A stretch of 64,000 bases of DNA from Pedobacter sp. PF22-3 (lineage in GTDB: Bacteria; Bacteroidota; Bacteroidia; Sphingobacteriales; Sphingobacteriaceae): NCBI RefSeq assembly GCF_026239555.1, contig NZ_JAPIVP010000003.1, positions 1 to 64,000 of the forward strand. The letters run 5' to 3'. This document shows positions 44,401 to 53,440 of the stretch, piece after piece. Position numbers and translations under genes: made by a program. Under the pieces are notes generated by a model. It made no database searches and was not told where the DNA came from. It saw only the letters and a list, made by a program, of their open reading frames with translations. Within the stretch, counting starts at the first letter, position 1. Each line of letters opens with the position of its first letter.

Positions 44401-47275
44401 AACTGGCGCGGCTTATGTACCTATTGATACCAATGCCCCTGCTGAACGTATTGCAGCCATCATTAAGGATGCCCGGATTGAAGTGCTGATTACCAGACGT
44501 AAATACTTAAATGATATCCTGATTGATTGCCAGATAATTAACCTGGATGAGGCATGGGATACGATTATGGCCGCTAATACAGCCGTTACCCTGACCCGCC
44601 CGTTACCGGGCGATTTGGCCTATGTCATTTATACATCCGGCTCAACTGGTAAGCCAAAAGGGGTAATGATTGAACACCGTTCCGTTGTAAACCGGATATC
44701 CTGGATGCAAAATACTTACCCGATTTCGCCTGCCGATACTATTCTCCAGAAAACACCACTTTTTTTCGATGTTTCTGTATGGGAGCTGTTCTGGTGGTCG
44801 TTTACGGGTGCTTCAGTGTGCCTGCTACCGCCGGGAGCAGAAAAAAATCCTGATGAAATCATTATTTCCACCAGGAAACATGATGTAACTGTGATGCATT
44901 TCGTACCCTCTATGCTGGGGGCTTTTCTTACAGCAGTAAAACCACAACTGCTTTTACAGGATCTGGCAAAACTTCGCTTGGTATTCAGTAGCGGTGAAGC
45001 TTTGCGTACTGAACATGCAGAACAGTTTAATACGTTGCTCAACGCCCCTTTCGGTACTAGGCTCATTAATTTATATGGCCCTACAGAGGCCACAGTAGAT
45101 GTTTCCTATTACGAATGTTTACCCGGCAGGAGCGAAGACAGCATCCCGATCGGGAAGCCCATTGATAATATACAGTTGCATATTATAGATGGCCATAATA
45201 AAATACTGCCAATAGGCGTACCTGGCGAGCTTTGCATAGCCGGGGTAGGCCTGGCAAGAGGATACCTTTATAATGAGGTCCTTACCAAAGAAAAATTTAT
45301 CGATGCACCTCATCCAATTGGCACAAGGTTTTATAAAACCGGCGATCTGGCCAAATGGTTGCCCGATGGTAATATTGTTTACCTGGGCAGAATAGATAAC
45401 CAGGTAAAGATACGGGGGTTCAGGATAGAACTGGGCGAAGTTGAAACCTGGCTGGGCCGGTACAATGGCATTTCTGATGCCGTGGTTGTTGTGAAAGAGA
45501 AAAATAATGAAAAACAACTGGTTGCCTACTACACATCAGATAAAAAATTAGATGCAGCCGACATTAAAAAATACCTTTCAGGGAAATTACCTGAATATTA
45601 TTTGCCCGCTCATTATTTGCAAATGGATAAATTACCGGTTACCCGTAACGGTAAACTGGATGCAAAGGCACTTCCTGATCCGGTGATTGGTATAAAAGAT
45701 GGCTACGCAGCGCCTGTAGGTGAAACACAGCATAAGCTAACCGTGATATGGGCAGCTGTATTAAAAACAGAAGCTGCAGCCATAAGCGTACAAACCAGTT
45801 TTTTTGAATTAGGTGGTCATTCACTTAGCGGTATTAGCCTGATAAACAGCATTAAACAGTCGTTTAATACAACTATAGGACTAAAAGATCTGTTTACCCA
45901 TGTAACCATTGAACAGCAGGCCTTACTGATTGATCAAAGTGCCAGAAATATTTCCGATCCGATTACAAAGGTTCCGAAACAACCCTATTATGTGACCTCT
46001 TCTGCCCAGGAAAGGCTGTTTTTTGAACACATGTGGCTGGATCAGAAAATAACCGGCAATATCGTGGTGGTATATGAGGTGAAGGGAAAGCTGGATGAAG
46101 GAAAGCTGCAAAAAGCCTTCAACCGGTTAATTAACAGACATGAATCTTTGCGTACCGGGTTTTTATTTCAGGGGGATGAAGTGGTACAGCAGGTACAGGA
46201 AGCGGTTTCTTTTGCATTACACGATTTCGGATCAAGGCCCTATTCTTCATTACCGGAGGTTGTTAAGGCTTTTGCACGTCCCTTTGATCTGGATAAACCG
46301 CCTTTGCTGCGCTGCGGTTGGCTAAAGCAGGAAAACCTGGGGAGTTATCTACTGCTCGATATCCATCATATTATTTGTGACGGCATCTCATTAAATATTT
46401 TAATGAATGATTTTAAACACTTATACCAGGATATTCCACTTGATCCCTTGCCGTTGCGGTACGTTGATTATGCCGTATGGCAACGCGGGCAGGCTAAACA
46501 CCTGGCCGCACAGGAGTTGTTCTGGGCAAAACAATTTACAGGTGAATGGCAGGCTATAGACCTGCCTGTACTGAAAGATCGGGAGCTGGTAACCATTTAT
46601 GAGGCAGATCAGCAGGTACTGCCTGTTGATCGTAACCGTGTAATACAAATCAAAAAGCGATGTGCCGAAGCGGGTGTATCGGATTTTATGTTCATGCTCA
46701 CGCTTTATTATATCCTCATCGCTAAAATATCAGGTAAAACCCAGATCCTGATCGGTACCGATACCGAAGGCCGTTCTCAGCCGGGTTTGGAAAATATAGT
46801 AGGAACATTTGTAAATGTATTGCCCCTGCAGGTGCAGGTTGATATCGCTGCTGATTTTAATCAAATCCTCACGAAGGTAAAAAATACCCTTCTTGAGGCG
46901 CTTGAAAACCAGGATTACCAATTTGATCAGATGCTGGCCCTGTGGGCAACACAGCATAACGGTAAGTTGGTGGAGGTATACTTCAGTTATTCCAATTTCT
47001 TCGATCAGGATACCCGGTTGAAGGAGCCAGAATTTTTGCCGGTATCCTTTTCAAAACAATCTGCCAATACCCGTTACGAACTGGAGCTGAATGTTGTAGA
47101 AAGTGATAAGGGGGAGATTCACATTAACTTTTTATACAGCACTGACTTGTATGATAGGGATACCATTGACCTGTTCATGAGTTATTACTGCCAGATACTG
47201 GATAGCGTGCTGCAAAATCCTTCAATAACCATCAGCCACATTACATTGGGGCCTGCCGGTAAATCAAATTTTTAA
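38468..47275 (+). CDS. NRPS-3: docking-C-A(Gly, with inserted monooxygenase)-PCP-C-A(Ser)-PCP-C
   Basis: A 2935-aa synthetase. Residues 1-55 are a TubC-type N-terminal docking domain. C ~75-495 (MHHIIADG). A domain ~515-1358 is interrupted: at ~745-1093 sits a luciferase-like monooxygenase of the FMN-dependent MupA/Atu3671 type (FSLLFFSSYD, KAVWTPERHFHEFGG, SFASGWNPNDF, TSAGNEETFRSAG), between the A4 core (FDISVLE, ~707) and the A5 side (NMYGPTETT). Pocket residues DILQMGMIW indicate Gly. PCP ~1399; C ~1462; A(Ser, DVWHFSLVD) ~1901-2401; PCP ~2450; final C ~2508-2935 (IHHIICDG). There is no A domain after the last C; the acceptor is probably NRPS-4. The oxygenase could alpha-hydroxylate the Gly, as proposed for the inserted domains of myxobacterial MtaG/MelG. 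Confidence 0.92.
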   Translation: MEALLSKLIELDISLEASGLELNIYDPGRNLTPELLHSIKSKKSELLSLLQDAGGQNFDISIPRIPLQDAYQLSYAQKRLYFLYRYNQDAVAYNMPRVMELEGELNIEKINETFQTLIHRHESLRTFFEMESDGPVQKIKKNVSFRIDYTIAKPDQTAALIRDFVVPFDLSAAPLMRAQLLNIGKDKHLLLLDMHHIIADGVSQQVLVKDFMALYNNEVLPPLQLDFKDYAAWQQDSGREADIQKQGAFWINEFSGELLPLDLPLDFPRPSVMDYEGGIQEFRIDGSEAESLKLMAAANGTTLFMVMLAAYNVLLSRLSNQNDIVIGVPTAGRKYTGLEDVIGMFVNTLPIRNLIDTDLNFRELVAAVSMKTMACMDNQDYPYEELIDNLKLERDASRNPLFNVLFDFLSFEHAVVAIPGLNIKPYSSDHRVSKFDLTLYAFQDGDAIVLQVEYAKSLFKAQTISRFIGYFKRIISAITSQPDIKIKAIPVLPQIEMQQLLFDFNDTQTNYPVNATIISLFEEQVRQTPDKIALIYENREYTFDALNQQANYLAKKIHETYGVVTGDIVGLAADRSALMIAAMMGILKAGAAYVPVDPAYPQLRKEYILNDSGVKVLLTDNEAHVPVGFTAPVRLLEHWEEAVDESNPPLAAAASNLCYLIYTSGSTGNPKGVMIAHDNVVNFFTGMNQRLPVSSNDCMLALTSTSFDISVLEIFWTLCQGVKVIVHPSHLAVNDLTRYLPAEKSVTDFSLLFFSSYDHEDANKYRMVLDAVKYADKNGFKAVWTPERHFHEFGGLYPNPAVMSAALAMVTDRIILRSGSVVSPLHDAVRITEEWSVVDNLSNGRVEISFASGWNPNDFVLNTASYSDRQQTMYRQVEDVKKMWRGETISRSNGLGHLIDIRVYPRPVQPDLPVWITSAGNEETFRSAGSIGANVLTHFLGQDIETLSHNINVYRAARKQHGHDGAGKVALMLHTYVGEDIDEVEKLVEQPFIAYLKSAIGLSRILHEEAGLTEAGLSEERKATILKNAFLRYYKTGSLIGTPKTCAETVRRLKKAGVDEIACLVDFGLSIGDVMNGLVQLKSVKEIFDGQDRNEDHPVTLLQSTPSFIQQALENSGSVDLLRSLRLLMLGGEAVPLALVRQLQQQTRTSLYNMYGPTETTIWSCVNAFETGIQKVLVGTPIANTRLYILDKALQLVPIGVVGDLYIAGDGLSRGYWKRPALTAEKFIANPYQPGSLMYKTSDRARWQENGTVELLGREDDQVKIRGYRIELGEIENVLSTFIGINETVVTAREENGTRLLVAYYTADQKIDTAALRKHLLLKLPEYMVPTYFMALHALPLTPNGKIDRKALPAPVAEGDTDYIPLATETEHKMAALWADILKIDLKRIGSSGDFFKLGGHSLNAMMLLGRVEQAFNKSIPLKQLYHMATLREVAAYVDENGGGNKEIAAYRIPVAPVQLSYPLSSQQKRVYFLHQLDPLSLAYNETGIYQLQGEVDQDRLTTAFRQLLQRHDILRTCFGVENGEPYQRIARHINFTIERVEAKNDIQEVLNRFVQPFDLMQAPLIRVGLVTLVANQHILLVDMHHIITDGVSKNLLLGDFIALYKQEKPEVPSLQYKDYAVWQQSADRLDLIAQQKIFWLKLFAEPAPVLSLPTDFQRPRIKTQAGKMLAFTLGTKDTERLKQIASDERTTLYMVLLAMYNILLAKLSNQEDVVVGTPTAGRLNVELEGMIGMFVNTLALRNQVIAELPFSTFLATLSTNTIEGLDHQFYPYEDLVTDLRLQRDTSRNPLFDTFFVFHNFETTAFDIPGLTLRQSERISHRSKFDLTLEVFEENGQIALNFEYAAELFLEETMNRWRDAFLMIVDAVTANQRILIADIELLTPHESALISNVFNDTAKSYPEEETLVSIFEKQAADTPHAIAVKLENEIYTYAELNSGAEKMAGYLQQSAGLKGGDLAGVLLEREEALMPALFGILKTGAAYVPIDTNAPAERIAAIIKDARIEVLITRRKYLNDILIDCQIINLDEAWDTIMAANTAVTLTRPLPGDLAYVIYTSGSTGKPKGVMIEHRSVVNRISWMQNTYPISPADTILQKTPLFFDVSVWELFWWSFTGASVCLLPPGAEKNPDEIIISTRKHDVTVMHFVPSMLGAFLTAVKPQLLLQDLAKLRLVFSSGEALRTEHAEQFNTLLNAPFGTRLINLYGPTEATVDVSYYECLPGRSEDSIPIGKPIDNIQLHIIDGHNKILPIGVPGELCIAGVGLARGYLYNEVLTKEKFIDAPHPIGTRFYKTGDLAKWLPDGNIVYLGRIDNQVKIRGFRIELGEVETWLGRYNGISDAVVVVKEKNNEKQLVAYYTSDKKLDAADIKKYLSGKLPEYYLPAHYLQMDKLPVTRNGKLDAKALPDPVIGIKDGYAAPVGETQHKLTVIWAAVLKTEAAAISVQTSFFELGGHSLSGISLINSIKQSFNTTIGLKDLFTHVTIEQQALLIDQSARNISDPITKVPKQPYYVTSSAQERLFFEHMWLDQKITGNIVVVYEVKGKLDEGKLQKAFNRLINRHESLRTGFLFQGDEVVQQVQEAVSFALHDFGSRPYSSLPEVVKAFARPFDLDKPPLLRCGWLKQENLGSYLLLDIHHIICDGISLNILMNDFKHLYQDIPLDPLPLRYVDYAVWQRGQAKHLAAQELFWAKQFTGEWQAIDLPVLKDRELVTIYEADQQVLPVDRNRVIQIKKRCAEAGVSDFMFMLTLYYILIAKISGKTQILIGTDTEGRSQPGLENIVGTFVNVLPLQVQVDIAADFNQILTKVKNTLLEALENQDYQFDQMLALWATQHNGKLVEVYFSYSNFFDQDTRLKEPEFLPVSFSKQSANTRYELELNVVESDKGEIHINFLYSTDLYDRDTIDLFMSYYCQILDSVLQNPSITISHITLGPAGKSNF

Positions 47276-47303
47276 TCGACAACTTAATTAAAAGCCATAG
47301 TTC

Positions 47304-48389
47304 ATGAAAAAAGAGCTCATCAAAAAATTGTATGCACAAATGGCCGGTGGGGCGTATCCTGATCAGCATTACGGAACCTGCAGGATCATACTGGAAGATG
47401 AAGAAGGCAGCTGCCAGACAGATATCAGTTATGAAAACCATAGCCTGCACCTGGCTGAAAGCATTTCAGGCTCACCCGAGGCCATGGTGAAAATGCATCC
47501 GGCACTGTTATCGGAAATTCTGGCCAACACCGATAAATTTGATTTGAGGGATCCATTGGTTTTGTCGCAGATCGAAACCAACGGAAATCTTTCGCTCGCC
47601 AGTTTTCTTTTTACCCTTGTTAAAAGACCGTCTCAGGAAATCGCCGGCCTGATGGAAAGGACCGAAAAATTAACAGCAGGCTACAGGGAAAAAATTACGG
47701 AAATAAAACGTATTCACCAGCCTGCTGAAGCCGAAGTTATTCGCTTAATGAATGAGTCGCTGCCGTTTGTGGTTACCGGAGCCATAAACAACTGGCCGTT
47801 TGTATCAAAAAGCCTCAAAGAGATTAAGGCGGAATATGGCGATGCCGACCTCCGCCATAATATGGAAGAAGGCAGGGCCGAAACACTGGGCGACTTTATT
47901 GAAAAAATGGAAAATAATACCAATGAAACGGTGTATACGTTTGGCTGTCCGCTTCCGATAGCAATATGGGCTGATATTGAGCTTCCATTTTTTGACTGGG
48001 ATTCCGTTACCTCTCCGCAGATATGGATGGGAAAAAAAACGGGAGAAAAACCCTGCACCACCCTGCACCGCGATTGTACGCATAACATGCTTGCCCATGT
48101 ATCGGGAAGAAAAAAAATGATTCTCTTCTCTCCTGATCAATCAGATGCTTTATATCCCGTACCTGCATTTAATACCTTTCAGCCCTGCAGTGTAAGCGAT
48201 GTAAAGCAGGTGGATCTTGGCCTTTTCCCTGCATTTGCAAAGGCAAAACCAATAGAGGTTACGTTGGAACCCGGCGAACTCCTTGTAATACCTGCCTTTT
48301 GGTTCCATTGTGTATACGCCATAGACGATGTTTTTTCAATCAGCTTCGGTTTATTATGGGATGCATTAAATAGAACTAAACTCAATTAA
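47304..48389 (+). CDS. cupin_8/JmjC-type Fe(II)/2-oxoglutarate oxygenase
   Basis: A 361-aa protein. Residues ~130-355 are a cupin_8/JmjC domain: the iron ligands are LHRDCTHNML (H-x-D, near 255) and the later His in PAFWFHCVYAID (near 335), with FVVTGAINNWPF typical of the family's start. Members hydroxylate proteins or carrier-bound amino acids. The N-terminal ~110 residues (EAMVKMHPALLSEIL and on) resemble an SCP2-like fold, an unusual companion. It lies between the two halves of a split NRPS module, with short gaps, so it is most likely a cluster tailoring enzyme, for example a beta-hydroxylase of Asn, Asp or another residue. The target module is not known. Confidence 0.8.
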   Translation: MKKELIKKLYAQMAGGAYPDQHYGTCRIILEDEEGSCQTDISYENHSLHLAESISGSPEAMVKMHPALLSEILANTDKFDLRDPLVLSQIETNGNLSLASFLFTLVKRPSQEIAGLMERTEKLTAGYREKITEIKRIHQPAEAEVIRLMNESLPFVVTGAINNWPFVSKSLKEIKAEYGDADLRHNMEEGRAETLGDFIEKMENNTNETVYTFGCPLPIAIWADIELPFFDWDSVTSPQIWMGKKTGEKPCTTLHRDCTHNMLAHVSGRKKMILFSPDQSDALYPVPAFNTFQPCSVSDVKQVDLGLFPAFAKAKPIEVTLEPGELLVIPAFWFHCVYAIDDVFSISFGLLWDALNRTKLN

Positions 48390-48391
48390 TT

Positions 48392-50251
48392 ATGTGCGGA
48401 ATTTGTGGCTTTGTAAAGCACCATCAGGAGGTAAATGAAGCAGATGCGCTGATTGTTAAAAGGATGAACAGTAAACTGTTTCACAGGGGGCCTGATGCTC
48501 AGGATATTCATCTGTTTGATCAGGTAGCACTCGGCTTTAGCAGGTTAAGTATCATCGGGCTAGAAAATGGCATGCAGCCCATGTATAATGAAGATGAAAC
48601 ACTGGTGCTCATCTGTAATGGCGAAATTTTCAACTATATCGAACTTAAAGAGCAGCTCATTATCCGTGGACATACCTTTCGTACGAATTCTGATGTGGAG
48701 GTGATTCTTCATTTATACGAAGAACAGGGCATGGGTTTTTTAAACCAGTTGAATGGTCAGTTTGCTTTTTCCATCTACGACAGGCGTAAGAAAACCATGT
48801 TTTGCGCCAGAGACCAAATGGGAATTATCCCTTTGTTTTATACGGTGGTAAACAACACCTTTATTTTCGGTTCGGAAATAAAGGCCATTTTGGAACATCC
48901 GCTGGTTGTTCGGGAGGTTGACCTTACTGCGCTCGATCAGATATTTACCTTTGCCGGTTTGATCAGTCCGCGTACGATGTTTAAAAACATCAGCAGCCTC
49001 GAAAACGGCTGTTACCTGCGTGTAGATGAAACAGGGGAAGTGGCCAAGACTGAATACTGGGACCTTATTTTTCCCGAGGGCGAAGTGGTGATGAATGGGA
49101 AGGCCGAAAGCTGGTATGTTGATCAGCTTGAACAATTATTCGATAAGGCCATCCAGTTGCGTTTAAGGGCCGATGTTCCTTCGGGCTTATACCTGAGCGG
49201 CGGACTTGACTCATCCATGATCGCCATGAAAATGAAACAGCTGGCACCTGAGGTTACAAAAGATGCTTTTTCGATCGATTTCATAGATGCCAGGCACTCA
49301 GAATCCCATTATCAAAAGCTTATTGCCAAAGAAAGTAATACCCGTCTGAATCAGAAAACATTTTTTGCCGATGATATTGTTGAAAAACTGCAGTTATCGA
49401 TTTATCATAGCGAATGTCCTATCAAAGAAACCTATAATACCGCTTCACTTTCCTTATCTGAGGCGGTGAGGGCTAAAGGCATCAAGGTAATCTTGTCCGG
49501 CGAAGGAGCTGACGAATTTTTTGCCGGATACGTGGGTTACCGTTTTGATAAAATGCGTGAGGCAAATTTTATAGAAAACCAGGCCAGCACGGCTGAAAAA
49601 GATCTTCGCAAAACGGTTTGGGGAGATGAGAACTTTTTCTACGAAAAAAACTTTCTTGAATTTGATGTAATCAAAAAACGTTTGTACAGCAAAGCCATTC
49701 GTGATGATTTTGATGTTATTAACTGCCTTAACCATCAACTGATTAACAGGGAAAGGATCCAGAAACTGGATGTACTAAATAAAAGGGCTTATATAGATTA
49801 CAAGATCAGGCTGGTAGATCACCTGGTTTCTGATCATGGAGACAGGATGGCACTGGCTAATTCTGTTGAGGTACGCTATCCGTTTCTGGATAAGGACCTC
49901 ATCGAATTTTCGACCAGAATACCTTCATCGCTTAAGCTGAACGATTTTACGGAAAAATACATCCTTAAGCAAATGGCCAGCCGTTTTGTGCCTAAGGAAG
50001 TATATGAAAGGGAAAAATTTCACTTTATAGCCCCCGGTAGCTCTTTTCTGCTGCGTAAAAATATCGACTATGTGGAGCACTTGCTCTCTTATGAAACCAT
50101 TAAAAAACAAGGATATTTTGACCCCGATGAAATAGAACGGCTGAAAAAATTATACCGGCAGGACGGATTTACCATTAATGAGCCTTACGAGAGCGATCTG
50201 CTGATTGTGGTACTGACATTCGGTATTTTTCTAGACCACTTTTTTAACTAA
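48392..50251 (+). CDS. asnB: asparagine synthetase, glutamine-hydrolysing (class B)
   Basis: A 619-aa cytoplasmic enzyme that makes Asn from Asp, Gln and ATP. After the initiator Met comes catalytic Cys2 of the Ntn amidotransferase domain (MCGICGF); RLSIIG and CNGEIFNY follow. The C-terminal synthetase domain has the PP-loop LSGGLDSSM (near 272) and GEGADEFFAGY. Length and motif order are normal. The ATG is 2 bp after the cupin stop, so the genes are coupled. With two Asn-coding modules in the cluster, a dedicated Asn supply is the simplest role. It could also amidate a pathway intermediate, as AsnB homologues sometimes do in secondary metabolism. Confidence 0.92.
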   Translation: MCGICGFVKHHQEVNEADALIVKRMNSKLFHRGPDAQDIHLFDQVALGFSRLSIIGLENGMQPMYNEDETLVLICNGEIFNYIELKEQLIIRGHTFRTNSDVEVILHLYEEQGMGFLNQLNGQFAFSIYDRRKKTMFCARDQMGIIPLFYTVVNNTFIFGSEIKAILEHPLVVREVDLTALDQIFTFAGLISPRTMFKNISSLENGCYLRVDETGEVAKTEYWDLIFPEGEVVMNGKAESWYVDQLEQLFDKAIQLRLRADVPSGLYLSGGLDSSMIAMKMKQLAPEVTKDAFSIDFIDARHSESHYQKLIAKESNTRLNQKTFFADDIVEKLQLSIYHSECPIKETYNTASLSLSEAVRAKGIKVILSGEGADEFFAGYVGYRFDKMREANFIENQASTAEKDLRKTVWGDENFFYEKNFLEFDVIKKRLYSKAIRDDFDVINCLNHQLINRERIQKLDVLNKRAYIDYKIRLVDHLVSDHGDRMALANSVEVRYPFLDKDLIEFSTRIPSSLKLNDFTEKYILKQMASRFVPKEVYEREKFHFIAPGSSFLLRKNIDYVEHLLSYETIKKQGYFDPDEIERLKKLYRQDGFTINEPYESDLLIVVLTFGIFLDHFFN

Positions 50252-50286
50252 TCATTATTCATTAAACGCCGCATCAAACAAAACCT

Positions 50287-53200
50287 ATGACATTTCAATC
50301 AAAATTAAACAGATCATTACAATCCAACCGCGACAGGGTAGCCATTGAATATGGAGACCGGAAAATAACATACGCTGCTCTGCAGGCAGAGGCAAATACA
50401 GTTACCGCTTATCTGCTTGAGCGCAAAACGCCGAAAGAAGCTGTTATAGGCATTAGTGGACTGGAACGTAGCGATATCATTGCGGCAATGATCGGGGTGA
50501 TTAATGCCGGATGTGTGTTTGTGCTGCTTGATGAGGCATGGCCTGAAAACCGGCTTAACCTGTTATTGAAAGAATTGAACCTGAACGGATTGATCACGTC
50601 AGCGCAACATAAACTTCCCGAAAAAGTAACATCGCTTTGCAATGAAATTATGCTATGGCAGCAGGTGCAGGAACATCAACTTGCCGGTAAAGCAGTTACG
50701 CAGGCGCTTACTTACAGTGAAGACGATAGTTTATATATTTATTTTACTTCCGGCTCTACGGGAAAACCAAAAGGGATAGTTGGCAGAAACGGTAGTCTCC
50801 TGCATTTTTTAAACTGGGAGCTGGAAGCATTTAACATTAAACCTGATTTTAGGGTAAGCCAGTTTATCAGCCCTTATTTCGACGCATTTTTACGGGACGT
50901 TTTTGTACCCCTTTTCGCTGGGGCCACACTTTGTATTCCGCCATCAGAACAGGATTTTTATACGCCTGAAAAACTCATTCCTTGGATACACGACCAGCGC
51001 ATTACAATCATTCATTGTGTACCCAGCATATTCCGTGTATTTAATCATGCTGCATTGCTTACCCAGACCCATTTCCCGGTATTGAAATATGTATTGCTGT
51101 CGGGCGAAAAAATAGCACCTGCAGAATTGGGCCGCTGGTATGATATTTTTAACGATCGTATACAACTGGTTAATTTATACGGGGCAACAGAAACTACCCT
51201 GATCCGGTCATGCTACCTGATCCGGCCTGAAGATGCAGCCACGGCAAGAATACCTATCGGTTTTCCTATTGCTGATACGGAACTGGCTGTGCTTGGAGAA
51301 GACCTAACCCCTTGTAACGTATTGGTACAGGGCGACCTGTATATTTTGTCAGATTATTTTACAAAGGGTTATTTGAATGATGCCTCACTTACACAGCAGA
51401 AGTTTGTGCCTATTGATACAGGCAACGGCCCCAGGATGTCTTTTAAAACGGGTGATAAAGCACGCATGCTTGCAAATGGCGTTATAGAACTGATGGGACG
51501 TGAAGACCGGATGGTGAAAATACGAGGCATACGCATCGAACTGGATGAGATCGAATATGTTCTGGCAAAATTGCCTTTCCTGAAAAATGGTATTGTGGTG
51601 AAGCAGGAAGATGAAAAAGGGAATGAATCACTCGTGGCCTTTGTGGTAAAGGCCGAAGATTCGGAAGAAATACCCGATATGGAAACTGCCGTGATCAGCC
51701 ACCTACGGGAATTTTTACCTGCATACATGGTGCCATCCAGCGTAGTGCGGCTAACAGCGCTTCCATTGCTGGCAAGTGGAAAAATCGATTATAAATCGCT
51801 GGAAAAGGAACCGGGCAGCAGGCAGTTAACTGTTCCAGCCAATAAAACAGAAGCAGGCTTACTCGCAATCTGGAAAGAGATTCTCGGCGACAAACCGATC
51901 TCTGTTGACGACAGTTTTCATAAGATCGGCGGTAATTCCTTAAGTATTATGAAGCTTATCGGCAGAATTTATAAAGAGTATAACGTCAGGATAACACTGG
52001 GCGATCTTTTTAAAAACCTGACCATCCAGAAACAAGCTGTTCTGATCAGTAAATCAAATAAACATCACGCTTATGTGATTCAAAAGGCTGCTGTAAAACC
52101 ATTTTACCAGGTATCGCAGGCACAGGAGAGAATGTATTATAACCAGCAACTTAATAAAGAAAGTGTGGCTTATAACCTGCCTATGGCCATGGAAATTAAC
52201 GGCGACATAGACAAAACGAAACTGGAGCAGGTATTTCAACAGTTGATTAACAGGCATGAAGCATTCCGTACCCAATTCCTGATGAACAACGGAGAGGTGG
52301 TACAGGAAGTCAGAGAAAATGTTGATTTTAAAATGGAATTGATACACATTGATAGCGCAGCACTTCTCTATAAAACCATCGCAGAATTTAACCGTCCTTT
52401 TGAACTGGATAAAGCCCCGCTGATCAGGTGCGCCATAATCAGCAACAGCGAAGATAAAAATATATTGGCCGTTCATATGCACCACATTATCTGCGATGGT
52501 ATTTCGCAGGGAAAATTGTTTGCCGAACTACTGGCACTATATAATGACGCGGAACTAAAACCGCTCAACTGGCAATATAAAGATTATGCAGAATGGGAAT
52601 ATGCCTTTCGTCAGTCGGAAGAATTTTTGTCACTCCGCGAATTCTGGCTCGGAAATTTTGAAGGAACGCTTCCTGTTCTTGAACTTCCGACAGCAAATAT
52701 GGATACAACAGCGATCAGTGATCATGGTTCTACCACGGCTTTTGAGATAGAAAAAGAAAAGCTGGAACTGCTGCTTGCCCTTGTGGACCATGAAGAAATC
52801 ACATTGTTCGCCGTTTTGTTTGCCTTGAATTACCTATTCCTATGGCAGATCACGGGTCAGGATGACCTTGTTATCGGTACTGTTGCTTCAGGCAGGATGC
52901 AGCATGAATTGGAAGATGTGGTAGGTATGTTTGTTAAAACATTGCCTGTGCGTTACAAGCTCGATGCAGATATTACTTTTAAAGAGATGCTCGCAGCCAT
53001 TAACCAATTGCTGATTCAAGCCAACAGCAAACAGTGGTACGACCTGACAAATATTATTGCAGAACTGAACCAATTAAAAAAAGTGCCGGTAGCAAACCTG
53101 TTTGATGCCATGTTTGTGTACCAGGATGTGGAAGAAGGCATTCGAGGTGAAGGCGATGCACTGTTTACCCGCCTTCCGCAGGAAAATAGCGCAGCAAAAT

Positions 53201-53424
53201 ATCCTTTAACCTTATTTGCGGTAGATAACGGTCATTCTATAGGTTTTAAACTCGAATATCTCACCGCATATTTTTCTGCAGGCGACATCGATCTGCTAAT
53301 CTCCCAGTTAAAGTTGCTGGCAGAAAAGGTGGCTCAACAGCCCGGAGCCCGTATTTCGGAAATATTTGGCAGCACCGAAAAATCTGCACAGGTGCTGGAT
53401 GAGGACATCTCTTTTAATTTTTAA
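50287..53424 (+). CDS. NRPS-4: A-PCP-C (second half of a split module)
   Basis: A 1045-aa synthetase that begins directly with an A domain (~1-505; FTSGSTGKPKG near 153, YFDAFLRDVF near 197, LYGATETT with Ala in place of the usual Pro). Pocket residues by eye are DARHLSLLI; I cannot assign the substrate. Arg at position 239 could suit an acidic side chain. PCP: IGGNSLS near 548. C: ~607-1045 (VHMHHIICDGIS near 730), ending with no following A domain. NRPS-3 ends in a C domain, so the C-A module is divided between the proteins, with the cupin and AsnB genes between them. The terminal C domain should act with NRPS-5. No docking domain is visible at either end. Confidence 0.9.
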   Translation: MTFQSKLNRSLQSNRDRVAIEYGDRKITYAALQAEANTVTAYLLERKTPKEAVIGISGLERSDIIAAMIGVINAGCVFVLLDEAWPENRLNLLLKELNLNGLITSAQHKLPEKVTSLCNEIMLWQQVQEHQLAGKAVTQALTYSEDDSLYIYFTSGSTGKPKGIVGRNGSLLHFLNWELEAFNIKPDFRVSQFISPYFDAFLRDVFVPLFAGATLCIPPSEQDFYTPEKLIPWIHDQRITIIHCVPSIFRVFNHAALLTQTHFPVLKYVLLSGEKIAPAELGRWYDIFNDRIQLVNLYGATETTLIRSCYLIRPEDAATARIPIGFPIADTELAVLGEDLTPCNVLVQGDLYILSDYFTKGYLNDASLTQQKFVPIDTGNGPRMSFKTGDKARMLANGVIELMGREDRMVKIRGIRIELDEIEYVLAKLPFLKNGIVVKQEDEKGNESLVAFVVKAEDSEEIPDMETAVISHLREFLPAYMVPSSVVRLTALPLLASGKIDYKSLEKEPGSRQLTVPANKTEAGLLAIWKEILGDKPISVDDSFHKIGGNSLSIMKLIGRIYKEYNVRITLGDLFKNLTIQKQAVLISKSNKHHAYVIQKAAVKPFYQVSQAQERMYYNQQLNKESVAYNLPMAMEINGDIDKTKLEQVFQQLINRHEAFRTQFLMNNGEVVQEVRENVDFKMELIHIDSAALLYKTIAEFNRPFELDKAPLIRCAIISNSEDKNILAVHMHHIICDGISQGKLFAELLALYNDAELKPLNWQYKDYAEWEYAFRQSEEFLSLREFWLGNFEGTLPVLELPTANMDTTAISDHGSTTAFEIEKEKLELLLALVDHEEITLFAVLFALNYLFLWQITGQDDLVIGTVASGRMQHELEDVVGMFVKTLPVRYKLDADITFKEMLAAINQLLIQANSKQWYDLTNIIAELNQLKKVPVANLFDAMFVYQDVEEGIRGEGDALFTRLPQENSAAKYPLTLFAVDNGHSIGFKLEYLTAYFSAGDIDLLISQLKLLAEKVAQQPGARISEIFGSTEKSAQVLDEDISFNF

Positions 53425-53440
53425 TCATTAATTAAGCATT

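Noticed and set aside
48392..50251. Beta-lactam synthetase instead of AsnB
   Set aside because: The Cys2 amidotransferase residue and the normal AsnB motif order are intact, whereas beta-lactam synthetases lack the N-terminal Cys.
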